Shown in pieces: positions 26,763-36,632 of a stretch of 64,000 nt of DNA. How positions within the stretch are numbered: the stretch's first letter is position 1; the number at the start of each line of letters is the position of its first letter. The DNA lies in the NCBI RefSeq assembly GCF_004364165.1, contig NZ_SOAY01000014.1:1-64000 (forward strand), given 5' to 3'. Made by a program: the position numbers and the translations under genes. Origin of the DNA: Maribacter spongiicola. GTDB taxonomy: Bacteria; Bacteroidota; Bacteroidia; Flavobacteriales; Flavobacteriaceae. The notes beneath the pieces were generated by a model. It was not told the origin of the DNA. It worked only from the letters and a program-made list of their open reading frames with translations, and did not search any database.

Positions 26763-28088
26763 ATGAAAATATTCAGAATAACAGTTTCTATAGCAGCATT
26801 ATTCGTGTTCACGATAAATTATGCCCAGCAAACGCAAGACTCTGTAAAGACCTATAAAAAGCGTGTTTTAGAAACTACCGAGGTAGATTTTTTAACAAGT
26901 TATTATTCACAAGATGGTGATAATGCTGCGGTAAGTGGCGGTTTAGGGACCGAAGAGTTAACCGATTTTACGGGTACGTTTGTAGTTGCGATTCCTTTAA
27001 ACGATGATGATGTTCTTACCATAGATGCAGGCGTTTCCGCATATACCTCAGCTTCTTCTAGTAATGTAGGTCCGTTTGATGGTGATCAACCCGCAGATCC
27101 GTTTGTAGCAAGTTCTGGTGCTTCTAGTTCAGATACATGGGCAAGTATATCTGGTTCTTATAGTCATAGTTCAGACGATAGAAATACCATAGTTTCAGGT
27201 AAAGTATCCGCTTCCAGAGAATATGATTATACCTCTTTAGGTTTTGGTGGTGGATTGACAAAATTATTCAATGAAAAGAATACAGAGGTCAGTGTAAATG
27301 CAAATGTTTATTTGGATAAATGGAATGCTTTATATCCAACAGAATTAAGACCTTTCGCGAGTGGAGCAAATGGTTTAGCGAATGGGCTTTTTAGTAATAA
27401 TACAATTACGGGCAATACCAATTATGCCCCTATATTCAATGAGTTTTCAAATGAATCAAGAAATTCTTATTCCGTCGGATTCGGATTTTCTCAAATTCTG
27501 AGCAAGAATCTACAAGGTTCATTGGCATTAGATTTTATTCAGCAAGATGGCTTGTTGTCTACTCCTTTTCAACGTGTGTACTTCAGCGATGTAGCAGATT
27601 CGTTTATTGATAATTTTCAATTGGCAGATGCTATAGAACAGTTACCAGATAGTCGATTTAAAGTAGCTGCAGGCGGTCGTTTAAATTGGTATATCAATGA
27701 AACATTTGTGGTAAGAACTTTCTATCGATATTACTATGATGATTGGGGTATAGACTCACATACGGCAAGTGTAGAGGTACCTATTAAGCTTACCGATAAG
27801 TTTACGGTTTACCCATCTTACAGATACTATCAGCAATCTGCTGCAGATTATTTCTTTGGTTATGAAGAAGCAGTTTCTACTGATACTTTCTACACCTCAG
27901 ATTATGATTTGTCGAAATACTCAGCAAACCAATTTGGAATGGGAGTATCTTACACAGATATTTTTACTAAGATGCATATCTGGAAACTCGGTCTTAAAAG
28001 TATAGATCTAAAGTTCTACAAATATGATAGAGATACTACCTTTAGTTCTAGTATCATCACCGCGGGCTTTAAGTTTGTGATGGATTAA
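26763..28088 (+). CDS. DUF3570 outer-membrane beta-barrel protein
   Basis: A 441-residue protein with a signal peptide (MKIFRITVSIAALFVFTINYAQQ) and many alternating hydrophobic strands with Tyr/Phe ends, finishing in FKFVMD, typical of an outer-membrane barrel. It is the last gene of the thioredoxin-ApbE-DUF4266 operon and is followed by a hairpin terminator. An S118-G-A-S121 motif in an extracellular or periplasmic loop resembles the (S/T)GA(S/T) site that ApbE modifies with FMN. Whether it is used is not known. The cluster suggests an envelope redox function. Confidence 0.86.
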   Translation: MKIFRITVSIAALFVFTINYAQQTQDSVKTYKKRVLETTEVDFLTSYYSQDGDNAAVSGGLGTEELTDFTGTFVVAIPLNDDDVLTIDAGVSAYTSASSSNVGPFDGDQPADPFVASSGASSSDTWASISGSYSHSSDDRNTIVSGKVSASREYDYTSLGFGGGLTKLFNEKNTEVSVNANVYLDKWNALYPTELRPFASGANGLANGLFSNNTITGNTNYAPIFNEFSNESRNSYSVGFGFSQILSKNLQGSLALDFIQQDGLLSTPFQRVYFSDVADSFIDNFQLADAIEQLPDSRFKVAAGGRLNWYINETFVVRTFYRYYYDDWGIDSHTASVEVPIKLTDKFTVYPSYRYYQQSAADYFFGYEEAVSTDTFYTSDYDLSKYSANQFGMGVSYTDIFTKMHIWKLGLKSIDLKFYKYDRDTTFSSSIITAGFKFVMD

Positions 28089-28110
28089 AATTTACGATTA
28101 AAAAGAAATG

Positions 28111-28137
28111 AAAAGCAGGTCTATTGACCTGCTTTTT
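28111..28137 (+). terminator. Intrinsic terminator after DUF3570 gene
   Basis: AAAAGCAGGTC and GACCTGCTTTT form an 11-bp perfect stem with a 4-base loop, and the transcript ends in Ts. Confidence 0.9.
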
Positions 28138-28236
28138 GTCTTCGGTATATGGTTTTAATTTCTGGCTGATTCCTAATTTGCCAAAAGAAATAGCTAACTT
28201 TTCAAGCATATTAAGCAGTACTAAAATTTGATTTTG

Positions 28237-29712
28237 ATGGAGTTGAGAAAAGAATATGACCTTATTTGTGTAGGTGCAGGTATCATGAGTGCTACGTTGG
28301 CTTTATTGGTAAAACAGTTAAAGCCAGATCTTAAAGTACTGATCGTTGAACGATTAGATAAAGTGGCAAAAGAAAGTTCTGCAGCTTGGAACAATGCCGG
28401 TACAGGTCATTCTGCCTTATGTGAATTAAATTATACTCCAGAAAATGAAGATGGTCTTGTCAATATTAAAAAGGCAATAGACATTTGTACGCAATTTGAA
28501 ACCTCTAAACAATATTGGTCTTTTTTAGTGGCTGAAGGATTAATCAAAGATCCAAAATCATTTATTACTCCCGTACCACATCACAGCTGGGTAAAAGGGA
28601 AAGACAATGCCGACTATCTTGAAAATCGATATCAAGCTTTTAAAGAGCATTTCATGTTCGATACCATCGAGTATACTAGAGCGATAGATAAAATGGAGGA
28701 GTGGTTTCCGTTGATGATGCACGGTAGAACTGAAGATGAGGTTATGGCAGCTTCTAGAATTGATAGAGGAACAGAAATGAACTACGGCTCGCTAACGGAG
28801 CAATTATTCGAAATTTTGGATAAAGAGTATGATACTCAGGTGCTGTTTAATACCGAAGTAGATGATATTGATCCCGATCATGATGAAGAGTGGTTGGTGA
28901 AAATGGAAAATCTTACAACGGGAGAGAAAAGTACGATAGATTCAGAACATGTTTTTATAGGTGCCGGTGGTGGTAGTTTATTACTGTTGCAAAAAGTAGA
29001 GATTGAGGAAAAGGATGGTTATGGAGGTTTCCCGGTAAGCGGGGAGTGGCTGGTATGTAAAAATCAAGATATTATAAATCAGCATAATGCCAAGGTATAT
29101 AGCAAAGCAGGAATTGGCGATCCGCCAATGTCGGTACCGCATTTAGATACGCGGTATATCAATGGAAAAAGAGAATTATTATTCGGTCCGTTTGCAGGGT
29201 TTAGTCCCAAGTTTTTAAAAGAAGGGTCGTATTTAGATTTATTAAAATCCATCAATTTTGACAATATACCATCTATGTGGGGAGTGTTTTGGCATAATTT
29301 ACCGTTAACCAAATATTTATTAGAACAGGTAGCCATGAGTTTTGAAGACAGAATGGATTCTCTAAGAGAATTCGTTAAAGATGCCAAAAACGAAGATTGG
29401 GAAATAATGGTTGCCGGTCAACGTGTGCAGACGATTAAAAAAGATGATTTTGAAGGAGGTTCCCTAGAATTTGGAACACAGCTGGTGAGCAGTAAAGACG
29501 GTAGAATTACGTGTTTGTTGGGCGCATCTCCTGGTGCATCTACCTCTGTAAAAATTATGTTAGACGTTCTTGAAAAAGCATTTCCAGAATTAACCACATC
29601 AGAAGAAGGGAAAATAAAATTGGACAAAATGGTTCCTTTTTATAAAAAGGAGGTCACTAAAGATTTGTTCGATAAAGAACTTGCAAGAGTTACCAAAAGT
29701 CTTGAATTATAA
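28237..29712 (+). CDS. mqo: Malate:quinone oxidoreductase
   Basis: A 491-residue FAD-dependent peripheral membrane enzyme that oxidises L-malate to oxaloacetate and passes electrons to quinone, bypassing NAD-malate dehydrogenase. The FAD motif DLICVGAGIMSATLA is at the N-terminus, followed by SSAAWNNAGTGHSALCELNYTP, the Mqo-specific substrate/FAD region, and GQRVQTIKKD and LLGASPGASTS near the end. The frame is open to a TTG at 28228, but the ATG at 28237 (MELRKEYDL) is the natural start. It is monocistronic. Confidence 0.96.
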   Translation: MELRKEYDLICVGAGIMSATLALLVKQLKPDLKVLIVERLDKVAKESSAAWNNAGTGHSALCELNYTPENEDGLVNIKKAIDICTQFETSKQYWSFLVAEGLIKDPKSFITPVPHHSWVKGKDNADYLENRYQAFKEHFMFDTIEYTRAIDKMEEWFPLMMHGRTEDEVMAASRIDRGTEMNYGSLTEQLFEILDKEYDTQVLFNTEVDDIDPDHDEEWLVKMENLTTGEKSTIDSEHVFIGAGGGSLLLLQKVEIEEKDGYGGFPVSGEWLVCKNQDIINQHNAKVYSKAGIGDPPMSVPHLDTRYINGKRELLFGPFAGFSPKFLKEGSYLDLLKSINFDNIPSMWGVFWHNLPLTKYLLEQVAMSFEDRMDSLREFVKDAKNEDWEIMVAGQRVQTIKKDDFEGGSLEFGTQLVSSKDGRITCLLGASPGASTSVKIMLDVLEKAFPELTTSEEGKIKLDKMVPFYKKEVTKDLFDKELARVTKSLEL

Positions 29713-29819
29713 ACATTCCTTTTTTTTAAGATAGTTTTATGCTTAATAGCACTAAATCAATACAATAAAAAGATGGTACTTGCATTATCATTATTCAGTA
29801 CAATTAGTACCAAAATTAA

Positions 29820-30698
29820 ATGCGGTTTAAATTACCTTTATTCTTTCTTTTCATAATTAGCTTTAATACGCAAGCGCAGTTGAGCGATTTAGCACGTTTA
29901 GATTTTACATTTATCCCTAATAAAGGATCAGATGTAGAGTATACACGCTCAAGATTTCTTGTTAATTATCCAGTAAAACTCATAAAAGAAGGGCAGTATT
30001 TATTATTAGGAGTTGATTATAGCAATGTTCATCTTCGCTTTAAAGATGATAATCTACCCTTTGATCGAAATATACTGAATGACTTTAAAATTTTAGATTT
30101 CACCATTGGGTATACAAAACCGTTAAAAAATGATTGGCGCTTAGGTGTTCGTTTTCAACCAGGTATTAGTACTAACCTTACTGCTAAAAGTTTAAATGCC
30201 AATGACTTGGTTTTTTCAGGAGATGTTGTATTTATAAAAAAGTTTGAAAATGATATCGATAAACCATCTCGTTTAATTGTCGGATTATCGTATTCTCAAA
30301 ATAGAGGATATGTTTTCCCGTTACCTTTTATAAGTTATTATAAAAAATTCAGTCCAGATTGGTCTTATAATATTGGTATTCCAAGAACCAATTTACAATA
30401 TCACCTATCAGAAAATCACCGTTTTAAATTATTTGGTCAATTAGACGGTTTTACATCTAACATACAAAATGGAGCATTGGTTAATGGTACCGATACTGCT
30501 GAGATTATAAATATGTCTTTGATTAATGGTGGTCTACAATACGAGTATCACTTTACAGACCATTTACAATTAGATGTACGTGCAGCCTATAATTTCAGCT
30601 TAAATAACAAGCTTAAAGATGGTAGTAACAACACATTGTTTACTATAGATAATGATTCAAGAAGTTATTTTAGAGCAGTGCTAAGGTTTAAGATATAA
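29820..30698 (+). CDS. Outer-membrane beta-barrel protein (DUF6268-like)
   Basis: A 292-residue exported protein with signal peptide MRFKLPLFFLFIISFNTQAQ and a series of amphipathic strands ending in the C-terminal aromatic-type RAVLRFKI. The overall pattern fits the DUF6268 family of barrel proteins common in Bacteroidetes. No substrate can be named. It stands alone between mqo and the molybdenum hydroxylase, with a strong bidirectional terminator immediately behind it. Confidence 0.78.
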   Translation: MRFKLPLFFLFIISFNTQAQLSDLARLDFTFIPNKGSDVEYTRSRFLVNYPVKLIKEGQYLLLGVDYSNVHLRFKDDNLPFDRNILNDFKILDFTIGYTKPLKNDWRLGVRFQPGISTNLTAKSLNANDLVFSGDVVFIKKFENDIDKPSRLIVGLSYSQNRGYVFPLPFISYYKKFSPDWSYNIGIPRTNLQYHLSENHRFKLFGQLDGFTSNIQNGALVNGTDTAEIINMSLINGGLQYEYHFTDHLQLDVRAAYNFSLNNKLKDGSNNTLFTIDNDSRSYFRAVLRFKI

Positions 30699-30716
30699 TA
30701 AACTTATAGAAATAAA

Positions 30717-30746
30717 AAACGCCGAAATCTAAGATTTCGGCGTTTT
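30717..30746. terminator. Bidirectional intrinsic terminator
   Basis: AAACGCCGAAATC / GATTTCGGCGTTT is a 13-bp perfect stem with a 3-base loop, flanked by As on the left and Ts on the right. It separates the barrel gene from the convergent molybdenum hydroxylase gene. Confidence 0.92.
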
Positions 30747-30769
30747 CATTTTACAATAGCATAAGGGCA

Positions 30770-32974
30770 TTAGCCAATTACCGATTTTTCAGTAATAAAT
30801 GGTTGATTATAATGTCTTTGACCGGTAGCTTTATAAAGGGCATTTGCCAAAGCTCCGATAATAGGCGGCAATGAAGGCTCTCCTAATCCGGTAGGGTCTA
30901 TTCCATTATCCACAAAAAAGCTTTCAATTTCTTTCGGCGCTTCTTTATGTCGTATTAAGCGATAGGTGTCAAAATTCTTATGTTGAGGTTGTCCATTTTC
31001 AAAAGTCATTTCGCTATAGGTAGCGTGACCGATGCCATCAATGATTCCTCCTTCAATTTGATTTTTAGCAGCCATAGGGTTAATCACGATTCCGCAATCT
31101 ACGGCACACCATACTTTAGTAACTTTTGGTGATTTTGTATCGGTAGACATGTCTAAAACCTGGGCAACATAAGAGTTGTGGCAATAATAAGCCGAAACAC
31201 CTCTTGCAGCTCCGTTTTTCTGATTCCCGTCCCAACCAGCTTTTTCTCTTACCAATTTAAGAACACCTGCATAACGAACAGGGTCGTAGTCGTTACTTTC
31301 TGGTTCACCAACTGGGTTTTTAATAACTCTGTCAAATAACTCCAATCTAAATTCAATAGGGTCTTTACCTGCAGCTTCGGCAACTTCATCTAAGAATGCC
31401 TGTTCGGCTCCGGCAACAAAATTAGAACGTGGAGCACGCCATGCACCTGTAGTCACATTTGTTTCTAGACTAAATTTTTCAGCTAGGTAATTATCTACTG
31501 CACCTGCCGGAAATCTATTTTCAAATAGTAAATCATCATTAGATCCTGCACCTTTAACGTGCCATGCAATTAAATTACCTTCTTTATCTAAACCTGCTTT
31601 ATACTTTACTTTGTATGTTGGGCGGTAGGTACCTTGGGTCATATCATCTTCACGGGTGTACACCAATTTAATAGGTGCTTGTATGTGTTGAGAAATGACT
31701 GCGGCCTCCACACCGAATGTTCCATATAGACGACGACCAAAACCGCCACCCATACGACTCATCTCAATATCGATTTTTTCCACTGGCATGCCTAATCGAG
31801 AAGCCAGTGTCTTTTCTAAAAACTCAGGAGTTTGTATTGGTCCGTTGAACAAAGCTATTTCAGCAGTAACATCTGCATAAAAGTTCATAGGTTCCATGGT
31901 ATTATGCGCTAAAAAAGGAGCACTATAAGTACGTTCTATAATTTTATCTGCTTTTTTAAATGCACTAGCTACATTACCATCGTTACGAGCTGGTTGTTTG
32001 GAAGAAGTGTTCAATAATTTTGTCAAAGCCTCATCATGCCCTTTGGTACTTTCTAAAGCCGAAGATTCTTCCCATTCAACATTCAATGCTTTTTTAGCCT
32101 GCATACATTGCCAAGTACTTTCACCAACAATTGCTACAAGTTTATTAATGGCGCCGCCATCTGACCATTGTTTTTCAGTATCATCTTTGTAGACCTCAAT
32201 TGGGAAAACGTCTTTAATACCTGGCATAGATTTTACAGCATCCGCATTCATTGATTTATAGGTCAACCCAAAAGCAGGTGGATGCACAATCATGGCAATC
32301 ATCATTCCTTCTTGTTGAATATCTATACCGAATAAAGGTTTGCCAGTTATAATATTTGGACCATCAACATTTCGTCTATCCGTTCCGATAATATCGAAAT
32401 CCTTAGTTTCCTTCAAAGAAACTTCTTCAGGAACAGGCATCGTTGCAGCTTTTGAAGCCATCTCGCCAAAACTAGCAGATTTGTCAGAACCGGTATGGCT
32501 AATTATACCTGCATCTGTAGTAATTTCAGAAGCATCAACTTGCCATGCCTCGGCAGCTGCGGCAACTAACATATGTCTAGCAGTAGCACCTGCCATTCTT
32601 AATCCAGACCAACCAACACGAATAGACTGGCTACCACCTGCCAATTGTCTTTGAAAAATATCGGTATTTAAAGGCGCTTGTTCAACGATTACATTTTTCC
32701 AATCGACATCTAATTCATCTGCCACGATCATGGGCATAGAGGTCTTTACATTCTGTCCTATTTCTGGGTTAGGCGACATAATAGTTACCATGCCATTATC
32801 TCCAATTTTAAGAAAGCTATTAATATCGAACCATTCTTTTGGTATGTTACTTACTTGCTCAGGGGTTGGTTTACATGATGCTAGCCAACTGAAGCCTAAA
32901 ATCATACCGCCACCGGCAAGAGAACCGCTTTTTAAGAAAGAACGTCTGTTATATGTTGTTTTAATAAGTGTCAT
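30770..32974 (-). CDS. Molybdopterin-binding aldehyde/isoquinoline oxidoreductase large subunit (TAT-exported)
   Basis: A 734-residue xanthine-dehydrogenase-family large subunit of the IorB type. It has a twin-arginine signal (YNRRSFLKSGSLAGGG), so it is exported folded with its molybdenum cofactor. Cofactor motifs include MGGGFGRRLYG and GAWRAPRSN, and the C-terminal GLGEPSLPP carries the catalytic Glu of molybdenum hydroxylases. It oxidises an unknown aldehyde or N-heterocycle in the periplasm. The 2Fe-2S subunit gene is directly upstream (46-base gap), and electrons probably leave via a cytochrome not encoded here. Confidence 0.93.
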   Translation of the reverse strand: MTLIKTTYNRRSFLKSGSLAGGGMILGFSWLASCKPTPEQVSNIPKEWFDINSFLKIGDNGMVTIMSPNPEIGQNVKTSMPMIVADELDVDWKNVIVEQAPLNTDIFQRQLAGGSQSIRVGWSGLRMAGATARHMLVAAAAEAWQVDASEITTDAGIISHTGSDKSASFGEMASKAATMPVPEEVSLKETKDFDIIGTDRRNVDGPNIITGKPLFGIDIQQEGMMIAMIVHPPAFGLTYKSMNADAVKSMPGIKDVFPIEVYKDDTEKQWSDGGAINKLVAIVGESTWQCMQAKKALNVEWEESSALESTKGHDEALTKLLNTSSKQPARNDGNVASAFKKADKIIERTYSAPFLAHNTMEPMNFYADVTAEIALFNGPIQTPEFLEKTLASRLGMPVEKIDIEMSRMGGGFGRRLYGTFGVEAAVISQHIQAPIKLVYTREDDMTQGTYRPTYKVKYKAGLDKEGNLIAWHVKGAGSNDDLLFENRFPAGAVDNYLAEKFSLETNVTTGAWRAPRSNFVAGAEQAFLDEVAEAAGKDPIEFRLELFDRVIKNPVGEPESNDYDPVRYAGVLKLVREKAGWDGNQKNGAARGVSAYYCHNSYVAQVLDMSTDTKSPKVTKVWCAVDCGIVINPMAAKNQIEGGIIDGIGHATYSEMTFENGQPQHKNFDTYRLIRHKEAPKEIESFFVDNGIDPTGLGEPSLPPIIGALANALYKATGQRHYNQPFITEKSVIG

Positions 32975-33020
32975 TTGTATTTTTTTTGAAGGTTAAAATC
33001 CCAAAATTGTGGGCTTATAA

Positions 33021-33485
33021 TTACGCGTTAGAAATACTTGAAGCAATTTTAATTGCTTTCTTAATTCGCGTATACGTACCACAACGACAGATATTACCGT
33101 TCATAGCATCTTCAATTTCAGTATCAGTAGGGTTAGGATTTCGTTTTAAAAACGCACTGGCATTCATAATCTGTCCAGCCTGGCAATAACCGCATTGGTA
33201 CACATCTTCTTCTAACCAAGCCTTTTGAACCGGATGATCTCCGTTTTCAGAAAGTCCCTCAATAGTTGTTATTGATTGTTCACCAACCGCAGAAACTGGT
33301 AGTTGGCAAGAACGTACTGCATTATCGCCCAAGTGAACGGTACATGCACCACATTGTGCTATACCACAACCAAATTTTGTGCCTACCAATTTTAAATGAT
33401 CTCGTAATACCCAAAGCATTGGTGTAGTGGGATCTACATCTACTTCTTGGGTTTGTCCATTAATTTTTAAACTGAAATTTGCCAT
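33021..33485 (-). CDS. (2Fe-2S)-binding small subunit of molybdenum hydroxylase (IorA-like)
   Basis: A 154-residue protein with two 2Fe-2S centres: the plant-ferredoxin type (C-x4-C-x2-C in [19 protein letters not shown], with the fourth Cys in RSCQ) and the helical [10 protein letters not shown] / CRCGTYTRI pair. It carries electrons from the molybdenum site of the large subunit encoded just downstream. It has no signal peptide and is presumably exported through the TAT pathway bound to its partner. It is the first gene of the two-gene operon. Confidence 0.95.
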   Translation of the reverse strand: MANFSLKINGQTQEVDVDPTTPMLWVLRDHLKLVGTKFGCGIAQCGACTVHLGDNAVRSCQLPVSAVGEQSITTIEGLSENGDHPVQKAWLEEDVYQCGYCQAGQIMNASAFLKRNPNPTDTEIEDAMNGNICRCGTYTRIKKAIKIASSISNA

Positions 33486-33806
33486 TCGTTTTTCCTATTT
33501 GTTTGAGTCCCATGAAATTAGGTATTTTTTTGGATAAATGAATGTGATTTAAGAACAAATAATCTTAAAGTTTCATTTGAATATTAAAAGGTGTTGCGAT
33601 ATAAAAGGTGTTTTAAATAAGAACAATCGTCCGCATGAAAAGGTTTTTTGTATGCAAGTAAAAAATGTCGTTTTCGATTTTCTTTTTTGACTTAAAACCG
33701 AAAGAGTTATTTAATTATTGAATAGTGGTATCTAAAAATTATCTATCCAAGTATTTTTATGGTAATGAACAATCCATACTTTTTTTTGGATATTAATCGA
33801 TTGAAA
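33486..33806. other. 321-bp divergent intergenic region
   Basis: AT-rich space between the IorA-like gene and the SbnA-like gene. I see no ORF, no convincing promoter match and no Fur-box-like palindrome. An open frame reaches back from the SbnA-like gene to 33759, but it codes for an implausible extension. Confidence 0.5.
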
Positions 33807-34820
33807 ATGATTACTCAAAATATAACACATACAATTTCAGAATCTATAGTAGATACCGTTGGTAACACACCTTTGGTTAAGCTGAACAAAATTAATAGGC
33901 AGGCAAATTTCAATTTGTACGGTAAGCTAGAAGCAGCTAATCCTGCAGGAAGCATTAAGGACAGAACCTCTCTTTTTATATTGCAACAAGCACTTGCAGA
34001 TGGCAGAATTAAAAAAGGAGATACGGTAATAGAATCTAGCTCAGGAAACATGGCAGTGGGTTTGGCTCAAGCCTGTTTATATTATGGTCTTAAATTAATA
34101 GTTGTAGTAGATCCTAAATTAAATTCACACACCGAAAAAATTCTGAATACTTATGGTGCTCGTATTGAAAAAGTTACCAAACCGAAAGAGAACGGAGGTT
34201 TTTTAGCAGCCAGATTAGAAAGGGTTCAATACTTATTAATCAGTATTCCTAATAGTTTTTGGTCTAATCAGTATGGCAATCAAGACAATCCGCTAACGCA
34301 TCATAAAACGATGACCGAGATGATGGATTCTCTACATGGAAAGTTAGATTACCTATTTGTAGCAACTAGTACTTGCGGAACCTTAATGGGCTGTGCGGAT
34401 TATATTTATGAAAACAATTTTGACACGAAAATCATTGCGGTAGATGCTGTTGGTAGTGTTCTTTTTGGTGGTCCGCCATTGAAAAGATTAATTCCTGGTC
34501 ATGGGGCAGGCGTGCCTTCTCAATTTTTAGATACGAATAAGATACACGATCATGTATATGTAGATGATGTTGACTGTGCTAAAGGTTGTTGGTCGTTGTT
34601 AGAAAATGAATCTATTTTATGTGGAGGTTCTTCTGGTGGTATGATCAGTGCCGTAAAAAAGTATAGTAAGCATATTGAAGAAGGTAGTAATTGTGCCTTG
34701 TTTTTATGCGATCGTGGAGAGCGCTATTTAGATACTATTTACAACAAAGAGTGGTTGTTGCATAAACTTCCAGAAAGTAGAAACGCTTTTACTCCGTTAG
34801 GAGGATGGCAGGTAGCATAA
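33807..34820 (+). CDS. sbnA: SbnA-like PLP enzyme (O-phosphoserine/glutamate condensing, diaminopropionate pathway)
   Basis: A 337-residue fold-type II PLP enzyme of the cysteine-synthase family that resembles SbnA along its whole length. The PLP Lys is K51 in NPAGSIKDRTS. SSGNMAVGLA, VVDPKLNSHTEKILNTYGA, AVDAVGSVLFGGPP and LCDRGERYLDTIYN track Staphylococcus aureus SbnA. SbnA condenses O-phospho-L-serine with glutamate to give ACEGA, the precursor of 2,3-diaminopropionate. The frame is open to 33759, but the Met at 33807 gives SbnA's N-terminal length. The FAD protein gene follows after 3 bases. A separate SbnB is absent from this window. Confidence 0.87.
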   Translation: MITQNITHTISESIVDTVGNTPLVKLNKINRQANFNLYGKLEAANPAGSIKDRTSLFILQQALADGRIKKGDTVIESSSGNMAVGLAQACLYYGLKLIVVVDPKLNSHTEKILNTYGARIEKVTKPKENGGFLAARLERVQYLLISIPNSFWSNQYGNQDNPLTHHKTMTEMMDSLHGKLDYLFVATSTCGTLMGCADYIYENNFDTKIIAVDAVGSVLFGGPPLKRLIPGHGAGVPSQFLDTNKIHDHVYVDDVDCAKGCWSLLENESILCGGSSGGMISAVKKYSKHIEEGSNCALFLCDRGERYLDTIYNKEWLLHKLPESRNAFTPLGGWQVA

Positions 34821-34823
34821 TCT

Positions 34824-36632
34824 ATGAATGACAACAACACATTTAAAATCGGCATTATAGGTTTTGGACCTAAAGGATTTTACGGTTTTGAAAGATTGGT
34901 GGCTTACTTGAATGAAGCTAAAATTTCCAAAACTACAGAAGTTCATATTTTCAACAACACAGCATTTCTAGCATCTGGCGATGTATATAGAACAGATCAG
35001 CCAGATTATTTAATAATGAATTATGCTAACCGTAATATTAATAGTTGGGTATTGAAAGAACCTTTTTCAATGGCTAGTGCAACTCCAGATTTTGTAACAT
35101 GGTTGACGGCGAAGGGTCACACCGATGCCGCTCAGGGAGAATATGCGCCTAGAGCTGTTGTAGGTAGCTATTTGGCAGATTGTTATCAGTTGGTATTAGA
35201 ACAATTACCAACGAATATAAAGGTAATTACCCATATTGGTAAGGTTACCGATATGATAAAACAAAACGAAAATTATCAAGTATTTTATACGGATAGGAAA
35301 AGTGGCGAACAAGATGTTGTAGCTTGTAATAATATTCTTTTTACAACCGGTCACCATTCCTTTAAAGCTCAAAAACCTGAAAGCGTAATTTCAAATCATA
35401 AGATTGATTTTATTTACCCTACGGATGAAAAGTTGAGTCCGGTTACACCACAATCACTAGTGGCTATAAAAGGATTCGGACTAACCGCTATTGATGCCAT
35501 TTTAGCATTGACCGAGGGTAGGGGAGCTATTTTTAAGAAGAATGACAAGGGCGTTTTAAGATATATCTCTTCAGAAAAAGAGCCTTATAAAATATATACC
35601 TTTTCAAGAACGGGATTGCCTATGGTACCCAGAAATGGTTCGCCAACTTCAGAAACAACACTTCAATTTTTCACAAAAGAAGTGGTTCAACACTTGAAAG
35701 CGAATACACCTATTAATTTTAATAGTACTCTTTTGCCATTAATAAAAAAGGAGTTTTACTACGCATTCTATAGTGTTCTGTTCAATAACAACGGGCATCA
35801 GTTTTACTACGATGATGATTTTACGGTGATGCAAAATCAGGTTCAATATTTTCACGAAGATTACCCTGAGAGTCCGGTTTTCAATTGGGAAACTATTGTA
35901 AATCCGTTTAAAGACGAGCATATTTTATCATCTGTTGTACTACAAGTTTATATTGGGTTTTTAATCGACGAAGCAAAATTGGGTGAAGATAAAAGTCCGT
36001 TTATGGCAGCAGTCGCCACATGGCGAAAAATTAGTCCGATATTCAATGAACTCTATAGTTTTGGAGGTTTAGATGCAGAATCGCATAAGGAGTTCGATAC
36101 CTATTATTTCGGACTCTTCAATAGATTGTCTTACGGACCACCGGTTAAGAATATGCAAAAAATACTGGCATTATGCAAAGCAGGAATTTTAGATTTCTCT
36201 TATGCAAAATCGGCAAGTATTACGCCAAATAGTGAGAACAATAATTTTACTATACAGGTAGAAAAGGGGCAGGCAACTGAAATAAATTACCTGATAAATG
36301 CCACCATAGCAAGAGCAAAAGAAAGTGGCTTTGGAAACGAATTATATCAAAATTTAAGTAAAAACGGACTTATACGAGAGTTTGAGAATACAGGCTATAT
36401 ACCGGGCTGTTTAGAGATAAATGACAAGGGGAATCCAATTTCAAAAATAGGAATAGTGAATAACGATATAACTTTTTATGGTACGCCAACAGAAGGTATA
36501 ACTTGCGATAATGACACCTTGTCAAGAACTAGAAATGATTTTGCAACAAATTGGGCAAAATCTACCACTGAAGCAATTAAAGAGAAAGATGGAAGAACAG
36601 AAGATTATGATAGAACAGAAAATGTACTATAA
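34824..36632 (+). CDS. FAD/NAD(P)-binding protein (NAD_binding_9 family)
   Basis: A 602-residue flavoprotein with the dinucleotide motif GIIGFGPKGFYGFERL at residues 9-24 and a second Rossmann-like region (VAIKGFGLTAIDAIL) near 215, matching the PF13454 FAD-NAD(P)-binding family. Such proteins are found beside SbnA- and Y4yA-like genes and are poorly characterised. It sits in the middle of the three-gene operon, where it may take the oxidative step done by SbnB in other diaminopropionate pathways (inference). Its 3' end overlaps the start of the Y4yA-like gene by up to 44 bases. There is no signal peptide, so it should be cytoplasmic. Confidence 0.82.
   Translation: MNDNNTFKIGIIGFGPKGFYGFERLVAYLNEAKISKTTEVHIFNNTAFLASGDVYRTDQPDYLIMNYANRNINSWVLKEPFSMASATPDFVTWLTAKGHTDAAQGEYAPRAVVGSYLADCYQLVLEQLPTNIKVITHIGKVTDMIKQNENYQVFYTDRKSGEQDVVACNNILFTTGHHSFKAQKPESVISNHKIDFIYPTDEKLSPVTPQSLVAIKGFGLTAIDAILALTEGRGAIFKKNDKGVLRYISSEKEPYKIYTFSRTGLPMVPRNGSPTSETTLQFFTKEVVQHLKANTPINFNSTLLPLIKKEFYYAFYSVLFNNNGHQFYYDDDFTVMQNQVQYFHEDYPESPVFNWETIVNPFKDEHILSSVVLQVYIGFLIDEAKLGEDKSPFMAAVATWRKISPIFNELYSFGGLDAESHKEFDTYYFGLFNRLSYGPPVKNMQKILALCKAGILDFSYAKSASITPNSENNNFTIQVEKGQATEINYLINATIARAKESGFGNELYQNLSKNGLIREFENTGYIPGCLEINDKGNPISKIGIVNNDITFYGTPTEGITCDNDTLSRTRNDFATNWAKSTTEAIKEKDGRTEDYDRTENVL

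Noticed and set aside
33759-33806. Longer N-terminus for the SbnA-like gene
   Set aside because: The extra 16 residues (MVMNNPYFFLDINRLK) are not in SbnA; Met at 33807 gives the matching N-terminal length.
36511-36588. Longer N-terminus for the Y4yA-like gene starting at 36511
   Set aside because: It would overlap the preceding gene by over 120 bases, and the added residues do not look like the family.
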